Positions 1 through 9,255 of a DNA stretch of 64,000 nt are shown here, piece by piece; position 1 is the stretch's first letter, and each line of letters starts with the position of its first letter. The stretch spans positions 1 through 64,000 of the forward strand of contig CAUGGC010000008.1 in the NCBI GenBank assembly GCA_959599095.1, read 5' to 3'. The position numbers and the translations under genes are program-made. Under the pieces are notes generated by a model that ran no database searches, was not told the DNA's origin, and saw only the letters and a list, made by a program, of their open reading frames with translations. This DNA comes from an uncultured Collinsella sp. GTDB lineage: Bacteria > Actinomycetota > Coriobacteriia > Coriobacteriales > Coriobacteriaceae.

Positions 1-1356
1 TTCCGTCAGGTCAAGGAGCAGGGTCTGGGTTCCTTCTGGGTCGACCTCACCCGTACCGTCCTGTATGTGCTCATCCCGCTGAACCTCGTGTTCGGCATCT
101 GCCTGGCTGCCGGTGGCGTCATCTCCAACTTCCAGCCGGCTCAGAAGGCTGAGCTCGTAGAGCCCGTCGCTGTCCAGCCTAATGCAGACGGCGGCTGGAG
201 CGTCATCGACGGCGCCGAGATCGAGGGCGACACGGTCAAGGTCGACGGCAAAGTTGTCGAGGGCGCGCGCGTGGTCACCGAGCAGTTCCTGCCCCAGGGT
301 CCCGCGGCTCCTCAGGTCGCCATCAAGCAGTCCGGCACCAACGGCGGCGGCTTCTTCGGCGTGAATTCCGCCCATCCGTATGAGAACCCCAGTGCCTTCA
401 CCAACATCATCGAGATGACCAGCCTGCTGCTGATCCCGGCCGCCTGCTGCTTCACCTTCGGTATCGGCGTCAAGAACACCAAGCAGGGCAAGGCTATCTT
501 TGCCGCCATGTTCATCCTGTTGGTGGTCTTCACCGGCATCATCGCCGTCAACGAGCATGCGGGCACCCCGCAGCTGGCCGATGGCGGAGCGGTCAATATC
601 GAGATGACCGACGGCCAGGCAGGCGGCAACATGGAGGGCAAGGAGAGCCGCTTCGGTATCGCCTCCTCTTCCACCTGGTCCGCTTTCACGACGGCTGCTT
701 CCAACGGCTCGGTTAACTCCATGCACGACTCCTACACCCCGCTGGGCGGTTTTGTCCAGATGCTCCAGATGGCTCTGGGCGAGGTCGTCTTCGGCGGCGT
801 GGGCTGTGGCCTGTACGGCATGATCGGCTTCGCCATCCTCACGGTGTTTATCGCCGGCCTTATGGTCGGCCGCACGCCCGAGTTCCTGGGCAAGAAGATC
901 GAGCCGGGCGAGATGCGCTGGGCAGTTGTCCTGTGCCTGGCAACTCCGTTTGCCATTCTGGTGTGCTCGGCCATCGCCTGCATGGTGCCCGGTCTTGCCG
1001 ACCAGCTCAACAATGGTGGCGCGCACGGCTTCTCCGAGGTGCTGTATGCCTTCACCTCATGCGGCGGCAACAACGGCTCGGCGTTTGCAGGCATGAACTG
1101 CAACATTCCCTGGATCAACGTCATGCTCGGCCTCGAGATGCTGTTCGCCCGCTTCATGCCCATCATCGGTACGCTGGCTATCGCCGGCTCGCTGGCCAAG
1201 AAGGGTAAGGTCGCCGAGAGCGCCGGTACCCTGTCTACCACCAACGGCATGTTCGTATTCCTGCTCGTGTTCATCGTTCTGCTGATCGGTGCTCTGAGCT
1301 TCTTCCCGGCCCTGGCGCTTGGCCCCGTTGCCGAGTTCTTCCAGATGATTGCGTAA
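1..1356 (+). CDS. kdpA: Potassium-transporting ATPase subunit A (KdpA), 5' truncated by window
   Basis: KdpA is the potassium-selective membrane channel subunit of the KdpFABC pump. The reading frame is open from base 1, so the gene starts before the window; 451 codons are visible out of a usual 550-560, so about 100 N-terminal residues are missing. Two selectivity-filter-like segments can be seen: one with [10 protein letters not shown] near visible codon 112 and one with [12 protein letters not shown] near codon 352. The rest is a series of hydrophobic membrane segments typical of the family. kdpB starts 16 bases after the stop, with a strong Shine-Dalgarno sequence at the kdpA end, so kdpA-kdpB-kdpC form one operon. 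No kdpF or kdpDE is visible here. Confidence 0.97.
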   Translation, partial: FRQVKEQGLGSFWVDLTRTVLYVLIPLNLVFGICLAAGGVISNFQPAQKAELVEPVAVQPNADGGWSVIDGAEIEGDTVKVDGKVVEGARVVTEQFLPQGPAAPQVAIKQSGTNGGGFFGVNSAHPYENPSAFTNIIEMTSLLLIPAACCFTFGIGVKNTKQGKAIFAAMFILLVVFTGIIAVNEHAGTPQLADGGAVNIEMTDGQAGGNMEGKESRFGIASSSTWSAFTTAASNGSVNSMHDSYTPLGGFVQMLQMALGEVVFGGVGCGLYGMIGFAILTVFIAGLMVGRTPEFLGKKIEPGEMRWAVVLCLATPFAILVCSAIACMVPGLADQLNNGGAHGFSEVLYAFTSCGGNNGSAFAGMNCNIPWINVMLGLEMLFARFMPIIGTLAIAGSLAKKGKVAESAGTLSTTNGMFVFLLVFIVLLIGALSFFPALALGPVAEFFQMIA

Positions 1357-1372
1357 AGGAGGGCGCAGATTT

Positions 1373-3427
1373 ATGGCTATGCAAAAAGACATGATGGGCC
1401 GCGCGGTCCGCGACTCGTTTGCCAAGCTGGATCCTCGCGTCCAGATTCAAAACCCGGTCATGTTCCTGGTGTGGCTTTCCGCCGTCATGACCTCCGTCCT
1501 GGCCGTCGCTTCCATCTTCGGTGTGCAGGACGCGGGTGTACCCACCTACTATGTGGTCGCCATCGCGGTCATTCTGTGGCTCACCGACCTGTTCTCGAAC
1601 TTCGCCGAGGCGCTTGCCGAGGGCCGCGGCAAGGCTCAGGCTGATTCCCTGCGTGCGGCCAAGAAGGATGTCGAGGCCCATCGCATCGAGTCCGTTGAGG
1701 ACAAGGTGCACTTCACCGTCGTTCCCGGCACCGAGCTCACACGCGGCGACCTGGTGATCGTACGCGCCGGCGAGCAGATTCCCGGCGACGGCGACGTCAT
1801 CGAGGGCGCTGCTTCCGTTGACGAGTCCGCCATCACCGGCGAGTCCGCCCCCGTGGTCCGCGAGGCCGGCGGCGACCGCTCTGCCGTTACCGGCGGTACC
1901 ACGGTGCTGTCCGACTGGATCATCGTCAAGATCTCCAGTGAGCCCGGCCAGAGCTTCCTGGACAAGATGATCGCGATGGTTGAGGGTGCCGCACGCAAGA
2001 AGACCCCTAATGAGATCGCTCTGGAAATCTTCCTGGTGGCCCTCTCCATTGTCTTTATCCTGGTCACGCTGGCCTTGTATTGTTACTCTTGCTTCTCGGT
2101 TGGTCTTAACGACATGGTCAACCCCACGGCCGTGACCACGCTCGTGGCGCTGCTCGTGTGCCTGGCTCCCACTACCATCGGCGCCCTTCTGTCCGCCATC
2201 GGCATCGCCGGCATGAGCCGCCTGAACGAGGCCAACGTGCTGGCCATGTCCGGCCGCGCCATCGAGGCCGCCGGCGACGTCGACATCCTCATGCTCGACA
2301 AGACCGGCACCATCACCCTGGGTAACCGCCAAGCCGCCGAGTTCATCCCGGTCGACGGCGTCGATCCCGCGGAGCTGGCCGATGCCGCCCAGCTTTCCTC
2401 GCTGGCCGACGAGACCCCCGAAGGCCGTTCCATCGTCGTGCTCGCCAAGGAGCAGTTTGGTCTGCGCGGCCGTACGCTCGAGGATAAGGGTATGGAGTTC
2501 ATCCCGTTCACCGCGGCAACGCGTATGTCCGGCGTGAACTACGAGGGCAATGAGATCCGCAAGGGCGCTGCCGATTCCGTGCGCACCTATGTGGAGGCAG
2601 CCGGCGGCGTGTTCTCCCAGGAGTGCGACGAGGCCGTCGAGCGCATCGCCAAGGCCGGCGGCACCCCGCTGGTCGTGACCAAGAACTGCCGCGTGCTGGG
2701 CGTTGTGTATCTCAAGGACATCATCAAGTCCGGCGTTAAGGAGAAGTTCGCCGACCTGCGCCGCATGGGTATCAAGACCATCATGGTGACGGGCGACAAC
2801 CCGCTCACCGCCGCGGCAATCGCCGCCGAGGCCGGCGTTGATGACTTCCTGGCCGGGGCCACCCCTGAAGGCAAGCTCGAGAAGATCCGTGAGTTCCAGC
2901 GTGAGGGCCACCTGGTCGCCATGACCGGCGACGGCACCAACGACGCGCCCGCTCTGGCCCAGGCCGACGTCGCCGTGGCCATGAACACGGGCACCCAGGC
3001 TGCCAAGGAGGCCGGCAACATGGTCGACCTCGACTCCAGCCCCACCAAGCTCATCGAGGTCGTGCGTATTGGCAAGCAGCTGCTCATGACCCGCGGCTCA
3101 CTCACGACCTTCTCGGTGGCCAACGACATGGCGAAGTACTTCGCTATCATCCCGGCCCTGTTCTCGCCGATCTACCCCGGGTTGGACGCGCTCAACATCC
3201 TCGGTCTGGCAAGTTCGCTGTCCGCGGTTCTTTCGGCCATCATCTATAACGCGCTCGTTATCGTCGCGCTGATCCCGGCCGCGCTGAAGGGCGTTAAGTA
3301 CCGCGAGGTCCCGTCCGGACAGCTGCTGACCCACAACCTGCTCGTGTGGGGTCTGGGCGGCATCGTTGCCCCGTTCGTATTCATCAAGCTCATCGACATG
3401 CTGCTCGCCTTCTGCGGCATTATGTAA
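1373..3427 (+). CDS. kdpB: Potassium-transporting ATPase subunit B (KdpB)
   Basis: KdpB is the catalytic P-type ATPase subunit that couples ATP hydrolysis to potassium uptake by KdpA. The protein is 684 residues, the normal family length. Visible P-type motifs are TGES at about 155-158 (actuator domain), DKTGT with the phosphorylated Asp at about 309, and [10 protein letters not shown] at about 519-528. Hydrophobic segments lie at the N-terminus, around residues 220-290 and near the C-terminus. The ATG at 1373 was chosen because AAGGAGG lies about 10 bases upstream; an in-frame GTG at 1349 would overlap kdpA. kdpC follows after 12 bases. Confidence 0.98.
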   Translation: MAMQKDMMGRAVRDSFAKLDPRVQIQNPVMFLVWLSAVMTSVLAVASIFGVQDAGVPTYYVVAIAVILWLTDLFSNFAEALAEGRGKAQADSLRAAKKDVEAHRIESVEDKVHFTVVPGTELTRGDLVIVRAGEQIPGDGDVIEGAASVDESAITGESAPVVREAGGDRSAVTGGTTVLSDWIIVKISSEPGQSFLDKMIAMVEGAARKKTPNEIALEIFLVALSIVFILVTLALYCYSCFSVGLNDMVNPTAVTTLVALLVCLAPTTIGALLSAIGIAGMSRLNEANVLAMSGRAIEAAGDVDILMLDKTGTITLGNRQAAEFIPVDGVDPAELADAAQLSSLADETPEGRSIVVLAKEQFGLRGRTLEDKGMEFIPFTAATRMSGVNYEGNEIRKGAADSVRTYVEAAGGVFSQECDEAVERIAKAGGTPLVVTKNCRVLGVVYLKDIIKSGVKEKFADLRRMGIKTIMVTGDNPLTAAAIAAEAGVDDFLAGATPEGKLEKIREFQREGHLVAMTGDGTNDAPALAQADVAVAMNTGTQAAKEAGNMVDLDSSPTKLIEVVRIGKQLLMTRGSLTTFSVANDMAKYFAIIPALFSPIYPGLDALNILGLASSLSAVLSAIIYNALVIVALIPAALKGVKYREVPSGQLLTHNLLVWGLGGIVAPFVFIKLIDMLLAFCGIM

Positions 3428-3439
3428 GTGGAGGTTTGT

Positions 3440-4030
3440 ATGTTCAAAGGTGTTGCATCGCGCGCACTGGGCGTGTTCGCGCTGTTTACCGTTGTCTGCG
3501 GTCTGGGCTATACGCTCGTCGTGACCGGCATCGCCCAGGTTGCGTTCCCGTATCAGGCGAACGGTTCGCTCATCAAGGTCGACGGCAAGGTTGTGGGTTC
3601 CGAGCTCATCGGCCAGAACTTCGATGATGAAGCCCACATGTGGGGTCGTATCCAGAACGTGTCAATTGTCGAAGGCGAAGACGGCGAGCTTATGGCGTAT
3701 GGTGCCCCGTCCAACCTGTCCCCGGCGAGTGAGGAGTATCGGCAGCTTGTGGATGCGCGCGTGAAGAAGATCCGCGCCGCCAACCCCGATGCCGATATGG
3801 ACGCTGTGCCCGTCGACCTGGTGACGTGTTCGGGGTCCGGCCTCGACCCGGAGATCTCCCCCGATGCCGCCGAGTACCAGGTACCGCGCCTGGCGAAAAC
3901 CACGGGCAAGAGCGAAGGCGAGGTGCGCGACATCATCGCCCAGTGCACCAAGGGCCGATTCCTGGGCGTGTTCGGCGAGCCCACGGTCAACGTGCTCAAG
4001 GTGAACCTTATGCTGGACGGCGCGCTGTAG
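3440..4030 (+). CDS. kdpC: Potassium-transporting ATPase subunit C (KdpC)
   Basis: KdpC is the single-span accessory subunit of the Kdp pump, thought to stabilise the complex and assist ATP binding by KdpB. The 196-residue protein has one N-terminal membrane segment (about residues 8-32) and a soluble domain ending in FGEPTVNVLKVN, the conserved C-terminal motif of the family. The ATG at 3440 has GGAGG 6-10 bases upstream; a GTG at 3428 directly abutting kdpB is less likely. It is the last gene of the kdp operon, followed by a hairpin and T-run at 4094-4166. The kdpDE sensor-regulator pair often found next to kdp is absent on this side. Confidence 0.97.
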   Translation: MFKGVASRALGVFALFTVVCGLGYTLVVTGIAQVAFPYQANGSLIKVDGKVVGSELIGQNFDDEAHMWGRIQNVSIVEGEDGELMAYGAPSNLSPASEEYRQLVDARVKKIRAANPDADMDAVPVDLVTCSGSGLDPEISPDAAEYQVPRLAKTTGKSEGEVRDIIAQCTKGRFLGVFGEPTVNVLKVNLMLDGAL

Positions 4031-4093
4031 GTGAGGGAGTGGCAGATGAGGGCATGACTGACTATCTGAGCCCTCAATTCCATCCCGCCCATC

Positions 4094-4166
4094 AGTTGCG
4101 GTGAAATACGGACTGTTTTGGCTGTCAAAAGTCTCATCTACTCCGTATTCCACCGCAACTTTTTTG
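4094..4166 (+). terminator. Long-stem terminator after kdpC
   Basis: Inverted repeat of about 19 bp with one mismatch (arms 4094-4112 and 4142-4160, starting AGTTGCGGTG), a 29-base loop and then TTTTTT. The loop is long for a simple terminator, so it may also be a member of an interspersed repeat family. Confidence 0.75.
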
Positions 4167-4209
4167 TGAGGGTCGGGATTGAAGGTGGGGAGTACGAGCG
4201 AGTGCGGAT

Positions 4210-4250
4210 GCGGCAGTTGCTGATACGATAAGTACGTTAGCAACTGCCGC
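4210..4250. promoter_or_regulatory. Perfect 12-bp inverted repeat upstream of the flavin oxidoreductase
   Basis: GCGGCAGTTGCT at 4210-4221 and its exact complement at 4239-4250 are separated by 17 bp. It ends 28 bp before the start codon of the oxidoreductase. It could be an operator or a 5' leader hairpin; the regulator is unknown. Confidence 0.5.
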
Positions 4251-4278
4251 CGAGCGGCTCAAACGAAAGGAAGCCTGT

Positions 4279-6228
4279 ATGGAGTCCTCCGCCTACCCGA
4301 TGCTCTTTAGTCCGATCAAGGTCGGTACGACCGAGGTCAAGAACCGCGTCTTTATGCCGCCGGTGTCCACGAACCTGGCCGATCATGGCTATGTGACCGA
4401 CGACTTGGTCGATCATTACCGTGCCCGTGCCAAGGGCGGCGTTGGCCTCATCATTACCGAGGTCGTGACGGTCGAGCCCACCTATACCTATCTGCCGGGT
4501 GACATGTGCTGCTACGACGACACGTTTATCCCCGGTTGGGAAAAGCTCGCCGCGGCCGTCCACGAGTACGGCTGCAAGATCATGCCGCAGCTCTTCCACC
4601 CCGCCTACATGGCCTTTAACATCCCGGGCACGCCGCGCCTGATCGCTCCGTCCTTTGTGGGCCCGTCTTACGCCCGCGAGGCGCCGCGCCCCATCACGGT
4701 CGACGAGATCCACGAGCTCACGCATCAGTTTGGCGACGCTGCCGTGCGTATGCAGAAGGCTGGCGTCGATGGCGTCGAGGTCCATGCGGCGCACGCCCAC
4801 GGCATGCTCGGCGGCTTTTTGACCCCGCTCTACAACAAGCGCACCGACGAGTACGGCGGCTCGCTCGACGCTCGCATGCGCTTCTTGCTCGAGGTCATCG
4901 CCGAGATTCGCGAGCGCTGCGGGAAGGACTTTATCATCGACGTTCGTATCTCGGGCGACGAGTACACCGATGGTGGCCTGACCCTCAACGACATGATCTA
5001 CGTCTCGCGTCGCCTGGAGAAGGCCGGCGTCGACATGATTCACGTGTCGGGCGGCACCACCATCAAGCGCGGCTCTGCGATTCCCGCCGCCGGCACGCAG
5101 CAGGCCTCGCACGCCGCTTGCTCGCGTGAGATTAAGAAGCACGTGAACATTCCCGTCGCCACCGTCGGCCGCATTAACGAGGCATGGATTGCCGAAGAGC
5201 TGATCGAGGACGGCGCTGCCGACATCTGCATGATGGGTCGCGCCAATCTGTGCGATGCCGAGTTCTGCAACAAGGCCGCTGCCGGCAACGCCGACGACAT
5301 CCGCCCCTGCATCGGCTGCCTGCGCTGCCTGAACGGCATTATGTTTGGCAAGCGCATCTCCTGCACCGTCAACCCGGACGTGGAGCGCGACGAGGCCGGC
5401 TACGAGCCTGCCGCTGAGGCCAAGAACGTACTGGTTGTGGGCGCCGGTCCCGCGGGCATGGAGGCGGCGTTCATTGCCGCCAAGCGCGGTCACAACGTGG
5501 TGCTCGTGGATAAGCAGGACGAGCCGGGCGGCGAGATGCGTATCGCAGCCGTTCCGCCGGCAAAGCAGGAACTCACCCGCGTGATCAAGTATCAGTATCG
5601 TCGCCTGGCCGAGGCCGGCGTGAAGTGCGTATTTGGCACCGAGCTTACTGCCGAGGACATTCAGCGTGACTACGCGGGCTACGAGGTTGTCCTGGCTTAT
5701 GGCGCCGAGCCCATCGCTCCGGCCTTCATGCAGGGCTTTAAGCAGGTTATGACGGCCGACGACCTGCTGGGCGGCAAGGCTTTTCCGGGCAAGAAGATCG
5801 TCATCGTGGGCGGCGGCACCGTTGGCTGCGAGACGGCCGACTACTTGGCCCCGCTGGTCAATGATCTGTCGCCGGCCAACCGCGATGTCACCGTCATCGA
5901 GATGACCAAGACGCTCGCCGCCAACGAGGGCGGTGCCGGCCGCGCGGTGCTCATCACGCGCATGCTTTCCAAGGGCGTTCACGTGCTGACCGAGGCCAAG
6001 GTGACCGAGATTACCGAGGACACCATCAGCTACGAAAAGGACGGCGAGGTCCACACCATCACCGGTGCCGATACGCTGGTGCTTGCCATGGGCTATCGTC
6101 CCAATACCAAGCTGGCCGACGACCTTGCCGCCGCCGGTGTTGCCACCCACGTGCTGGGCGATGCCAACAAGTGCGGCAACATCCGCGACGCCATCGGCGA
6201 TGGCTACAAGGTCGCCTGCGAGCTCTAA
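4279..6228 (+). CDS. NADH:flavin oxidoreductase of the 2,4-dienoyl-CoA reductase / old yellow enzyme type
   Basis: Predicted cytoplasmic FMN-, 4Fe-4S- and FAD-containing reductase of 649 residues. The N-terminal 330 residues are an old-yellow-enzyme TIM barrel (start LFSPIKVGTTEVKNR, then HAAHAHGML and YGGSLDAR). A cysteine cluster C344-x2-C347-x2-C350 ... C362 matches the iron-sulfur binding region of the family. It is followed by an FAD-binding GAGPAG at 388-393 and an NAD(P)-binding GGGTVG starting at 511. Relatives include FadH-type dienoyl-CoA reductases and the BaiCD/BaiH bile acid enzymes of gut bacteria; the substrate cannot be told from sequence alone. The start has AAAGGA upstream. 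It is a single-gene unit with an inverted repeat before it and a terminator after it. Confidence 0.93.
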   Translation: MESSAYPMLFSPIKVGTTEVKNRVFMPPVSTNLADHGYVTDDLVDHYRARAKGGVGLIITEVVTVEPTYTYLPGDMCCYDDTFIPGWEKLAAAVHEYGCKIMPQLFHPAYMAFNIPGTPRLIAPSFVGPSYAREAPRPITVDEIHELTHQFGDAAVRMQKAGVDGVEVHAAHAHGMLGGFLTPLYNKRTDEYGGSLDARMRFLLEVIAEIRERCGKDFIIDVRISGDEYTDGGLTLNDMIYVSRRLEKAGVDMIHVSGGTTIKRGSAIPAAGTQQASHAACSREIKKHVNIPVATVGRINEAWIAEELIEDGAADICMMGRANLCDAEFCNKAAAGNADDIRPCIGCLRCLNGIMFGKRISCTVNPDVERDEAGYEPAAEAKNVLVVGAGPAGMEAAFIAAKRGHNVVLVDKQDEPGGEMRIAAVPPAKQELTRVIKYQYRRLAEAGVKCVFGTELTAEDIQRDYAGYEVVLAYGAEPIAPAFMQGFKQVMTADDLLGGKAFPGKKIVIVGGGTVGCETADYLAPLVNDLSPANRDVTVIEMTKTLAANEGGAGRAVLITRMLSKGVHVLTEAKVTEITEDTISYEKDGEVHTITGADTLVLAMGYRPNTKLADDLAAAGVATHVLGDANKCGNIRDAIGDGYKVACEL

Positions 6229-6257
6229 TCAACCCCTTTGCGCCAATCGATTGCAAA

Positions 6258-6302
6258 AAGCGGCGGCTGCCCTGTGTGTTGGGCGGCCGCCGCTTGCGTT
6301 TT
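6258..6302 (+). terminator. Terminator after the flavin oxidoreductase
   Basis: GC-rich stem AAGCGGCGG... / ...CCGCCGCTT with an 8-base loop, followed by GCGTTTT. Confidence 0.8.
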
Positions 6303-6327
6303 GCCAAAGAAAGATTATTGTCGGGCC

Positions 6328-6567
6328 CTAAATGCCTTTTGCTTCTGCTCCCTCCGCAATCATGTTGCGGTTATACACCAGGTGCAGATACATCGCGTCA
6401 TGCGCGGCGGTGGGATTGCGCGAGGCGATGGCGTCGGCCACATCGCGGTGCGTGCGGATAGTTTCCTCGACGAGCTTTTTGTCGGTCACGTCGATAAAGA
6501 GGGGGACGGATGCCTTGAGCACGCCCATCAGGCGGGGAACGACGAGGTTTCCGCCATCCCAGGGCGG
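6328..6567 (-). pseudogene. Remnant of a GntR/FadR-type regulator (C-terminal FCD part only)
   Basis: About 80 codons on the minus strand encode the end of an FCD ligand-binding domain: WDGGNLVVPRLMG, then EETIRTHRDVADAI and a C-terminal helix with MYLHLVYNRN. This is the pattern of the last helices of FadR-subfamily GntR regulators. An in-frame stop at 6568-6570 sits directly upstream, and no winged-helix domain is found before it, so the DNA-binding part is lost. An internal ATG would give 66 residues but no clear ribosome site. It may once have regulated the adjacent oxidoreductase gene. Confidence 0.7.
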
Positions 6568-6625
6568 CTACATGGAGTAGCGCCCGTGCGCATCGATTCC
6601 CTCTCATAGATGTGCGGCACAAAGA

Positions 6626-6656
6626 ACCCCGAGCTCACACGAGCTCGGGGCCTTTT
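6626..6656 (+). terminator. Hairpin plus T-run
   Basis: CCCCGAGCTC, a four-base loop and GAGCTCGGGG, followed by CCTTTTT. It is not adjacent to an intact plus-strand gene and may be left over from decay of this region. Confidence 0.65.
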
Positions 6657-6683
6657 TCGTCTGGATTGGGGACGCATAGCCGG

Positions 6684-6812
6684 ACGAAAGCGTGTTGCGT
6701 TTGGCGTAAAACCATACGAAAGTGCAATTTGCGTCTTATTTCCGAACGTAAAACAGACGAAAACCGTTTACGTCTGCTTTAAATCCGTACGAAAACGGTT
6801 TTCGTCTTGCAG
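6684..6812. repeat. Four spaced ACGAAA motifs with imperfect palindromes
   Basis: ACGAAA occurs at 6684, 6716, 6757 and 6789 (spacing 32, 41 and 32 bp). The last two form palindromes (CAGACG...CGTCTG and CGAAAACGGTTTTCG). The array lies just past the 3' end of the AAA ATPase gene. Function unknown. Confidence 0.45.
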
Positions 6813-6826
6813 GGCAGTTGCCGTTT

Positions 6827-7918
6827 CTACAGTTCAACTTCCAGTTCGGCTTTGTGTTCGCAGAGGTAGTCGCGCATGTAGGGGATGGCAAATGAGACCT
6901 TGCCGTACGAAGGAGCCTCGATAATCGATTCTCTTAACAGGCGGCTGCGGACGGAGCTCACCTGTTGAGGCGTTTTGTTTAGGGCATCGGCAACCATGCT
7001 GGTCGAGCTCGTCTGCCCCAAAGACGCCATGCTCAGCAGATAAGCGATGCACGTGGGCGGAATGCGCTGCAGCGCGGGCTCAATCACCATGGCGCAGAAG
7101 CGTTCGCGTGCCGTTGCAATGCCACGCTCGGCTTCTTCTTCTCCAATAATCGCTGTATGTGCGCGTCTTGCCAACTGCCATGCGTAGTATCCAACGAGTT
7201 GGATCATGAAAGGATAGCCTTGCGTTGCCTCGGCAAGTTGGCCGGCAATACCTGGCTGCAACTCCATGCCAGACGCTTCAATGGTTTCCTCGAGGGAGTA
7301 CGACACTTCGGTTACTGCCACAGCCTTCAGATCAAAGGGGAGGGCACGGCGCAAAAACGTAAGTGTCTTTCCGTTGATGATGCTTTCAATCATCGAAGGC
7401 AGCCCAGCAAAAACAAAGGCGATATCAAGGTCTTCGCCGATAACCTGCTGAATCGCAATGGAGAGTGTTCGGACCTCATCGAGCTCTGCGTCTTGAACCT
7501 CGTCGAGAGTGATGAGCAGGCCATTTCCATTCTTGGATATTGTCTGTCTCATGGCGTCGCGTAGCGATGGGCCGATTCGCTCAATATCTATGCTGCCGAT
7601 GGATATGCCAGCTACGGTGGGCTCAAATCTGGCGTGTTTGGCCTGGAATTTGGGCTGCAGCTGTTCGAGAATGCGCTGGCAAAGTCCCTCGGTTGCGACC
7701 TCTTTTATGACCGTCCAGCCATGGCTTTGCGCCAAACGTGAGCACTCGTCAAGGAGGACCGTCTTGCCCGTTCCACGGACGCCGGCTATGCGCATTAGGC
7801 GCCCCGGGGCACCAGGCCCGTTGACGAGGCCCTCATTGAATTCTTCGAGCACATCTTCGCGGCCGATAATCGTGGGAGGTGTTTTACCTGCTGTGGGCTT
7901 AAAAGGGTTTGTTTGCAT
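6827..7918 (-). CDS. AAA-family ATPase with C-terminal winged-helix-like region
   Basis: Predicted cytoplasmic P-loop ATPase of 363 residues resembling ORC/Cdc6-like and archaeal-type ATPases. Walker A is GVRGTGKT (46-53) and Walker B is LLITLDEVQD (134-143). A conserved N-terminal IIGREDVLEEF precedes the P-loop, as in the AAA_16 group. The last 70-80 residues look like a winged helix (LNKTPQQVSSVRSRLLRES). ATG at 7918 is preferred over an in-frame GTG at 7927 because AAAGGTGG lies about 5 bases before the ATG. The promoter region is an unusual array of eight 10-bp repeats. The role is unknown; such solitary ATPases are often part of mobile or defence regions. Confidence 0.85.
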   Translation of the reverse strand: MQTNPFKPTAGKTPPTIIGREDVLEEFNEGLVNGPGAPGRLMRIAGVRGTGKTVLLDECSRLAQSHGWTVIKEVATEGLCQRILEQLQPKFQAKHARFEPTVAGISIGSIDIERIGPSLRDAMRQTISKNGNGLLITLDEVQDAELDEVRTLSIAIQQVIGEDLDIAFVFAGLPSMIESIINGKTLTFLRRALPFDLKAVAVTEVSYSLEETIEASGMELQPGIAGQLAEATQGYPFMIQLVGYYAWQLARRAHTAIIGEEEAERGIATARERFCAMVIEPALQRIPPTCIAYLLSMASLGQTSSTSMVADALNKTPQQVSSVRSRLLRESIIEAPSYGKVSFAIPYMRDYLCEHKAELEVEL

Positions 7919-7933
7919 GTGAGCCACCTTTGC

Positions 7934-8020
7934 TCAAGATATAGCAAGATATAGCAAAGTATAGCAAGATATAGCAAAGTATAGCAAGATATAGCAAAGT
8001 ATAGTGAGATATAGCAAAGT
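7934..8020. repeat. Tandem 10-bp repeat (ATAGCAARRT), eight copies, upstream of the ATPase gene
   Basis: From 7941 to 8020 the sequence is eight consecutive 10-base units, mostly alternating ATAGCAAGAT and ATAGCAAAGT with one degenerate copy at 8001. A partial unit precedes it at 7934. On the minus strand the units give repeated TATACT/TATATC -10-like hexamers. The array ends 16 bases before the ATPase start codon, so it overlaps its promoter. Confidence 0.9.
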
Positions 8021-8146
8021 AAGCGCTACTCGCGGGTTTTGCGGTGGTGCTATTTTCCAAATGCCGCGCGGATAAAGCGCTGGGCGAATAGCTTGTTGGC
8101 AACTCACGAGGGCTCGGGGTGCCAATTTGGGGTGCAGTAGTGCTGC

Positions 8147-8305
8147 GCCACGAAAAGGGCCTATCTACTACGTTTAAGCCGCAGGGGTCAACCATAGTCG
8201 CTTTTTCGAAAATCGACAAGCTCTCTACCAGCGGTTTTGTTTTCGCACTTTTCAGCATGGTCTGGGCTCTCCGCGTTAACGTAGTAGATGGGCCGCTTTT
8301 GTGGC
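8147..8305. repeat. 159-bp element with 28-bp imperfect terminal inverted repeats
   Basis: Arms at 8147-8174 and 8278-8305 share most positions and end in ATCTACTACGTT. The interior has a smaller palindrome (GTCGCTTTTTCGAAAATCGAC region) and no open frame. It could be a miniature inverted-repeat element or a structured RNA. Confidence 0.6.
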
Positions 8306-8438
8306 AAGGGGCCGACCTGCGGGCCAGGGTAGCTAAAAGAGCCCCGTCCCAAAAAGACTGATTGGGAGCTGGGGCGTGTCGATGCGATAGTATTACGTGG
8401 TGATATTCGACAAACCGTGGGCTTCATCCGAGGGCTTT

Positions 8439-9131
8439 ATGGAACAACACCAGCATTATCAGAGCCTGCAAGATCAGGCATACAACGCATTGCGCTCCAA
8501 GATCATCTATGCCGAGCTCAGGCCCGGCACGCGCCTTTCGGCGATTGGTCTGGAAAAGGAGACGGGAATCGGGCGCACGCCCATTCGCGAGTCCTTTGTG
8601 CGCCTGCGTGAGCAGGAGCTGGTGGAAACGCGTCCCAAAAGCGGCACCTATGTCTCAAAAATCAGCATGGAGCGCGCCGAGAACGCCTGTTTCTTGCGCG
8701 AGAAACTCGAGAGAAGCGTGCTCATCAAATGCTGTTCGGTCGCCACGCCCGAGCAAAAGCATCGGCTCGAGCAGATTCTTGCCGAGTCCGAATCGCTCGA
8801 TCATCGCGAAGCACGTCGCTTTTTCGATCTGGACAACCTGTTCCATGAGACGTGCTTTGAGATTGCCGGCCGTCACATGTTGTGGGATTGGATGAAGAGC
8901 GTCAATACGCATTTCGAGCGATATAAGTTGTTGCGTATGGTGTCGCAGGATCTGGATTGGGAGCCGATTCGTCGGCAGCATCGCCGGATTCTCGAGGCCA
9001 TTAAGAAGGGCGATACCGACACGGCGAGCTATCTGGCGCAGACGCACTTGCATCTGATGCCCGAGGAGCAGGGCCCGGTCATCGCCTTACATCCCGACTA
9101 TTTCGAACTGCCCAAAGACTCGTCTATCTAG
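8439..9131 (+). CDS. GntR-family transcriptional regulator with FCD domain
   Basis: Metabolite-responsive DNA-binding regulator of 230 residues. A winged helix-turn-helix occupies about residues 10-75, with LRPGTRLSAIGLEKETGIGR and the diagnostic TPIRESFVRL helix. An all-helical FCD effector domain follows, with the metal/ligand-type pattern DLDNLFHETCFEIAG and HRRILEAIKKGD. The start at 8439 has GAGGG upstream at a good distance; a GTG at 8397 is possible but lacks a ribosome site. The gene stands alone, so its target is not evident. The remnant at 6328-6567 belongs to the same family. Confidence 0.93.
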   Translation: MEQHQHYQSLQDQAYNALRSKIIYAELRPGTRLSAIGLEKETGIGRTPIRESFVRLREQELVETRPKSGTYVSKISMERAENACFLREKLERSVLIKCCSVATPEQKHRLEQILAESESLDHREARRFFDLDNLFHETCFEIAGRHMLWDWMKSVNTHFERYKLLRMVSQDLDWEPIRRQHRRILEAIKKGDTDTASYLAQTHLHLMPEEQGPVIALHPDYFELPKDSSI

Positions 9132-9255
9132 CCCATCACCGCATCTGCTCGAGATGCAAAAACGATGCTGCTCACCTACAGCGTTTTGCAACCGAGATTT
9201 TTAAAAAATGCCTAAAATGGCTCAGACCGCCGACAATTGGGAAACGGGGTGCGTT

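Noticed and set aside
4237..6150. 637-codon open frame on the minus strand opposite the flavin oxidoreductase
   Set aside because: A by-product of GC-rich codons in the plus-strand gene; no protein family features, whereas the plus strand has complete motifs.
7934..8020. CRISPR array
   Set aside because: Units are only 10 bp with no spacers and no cas genes nearby.
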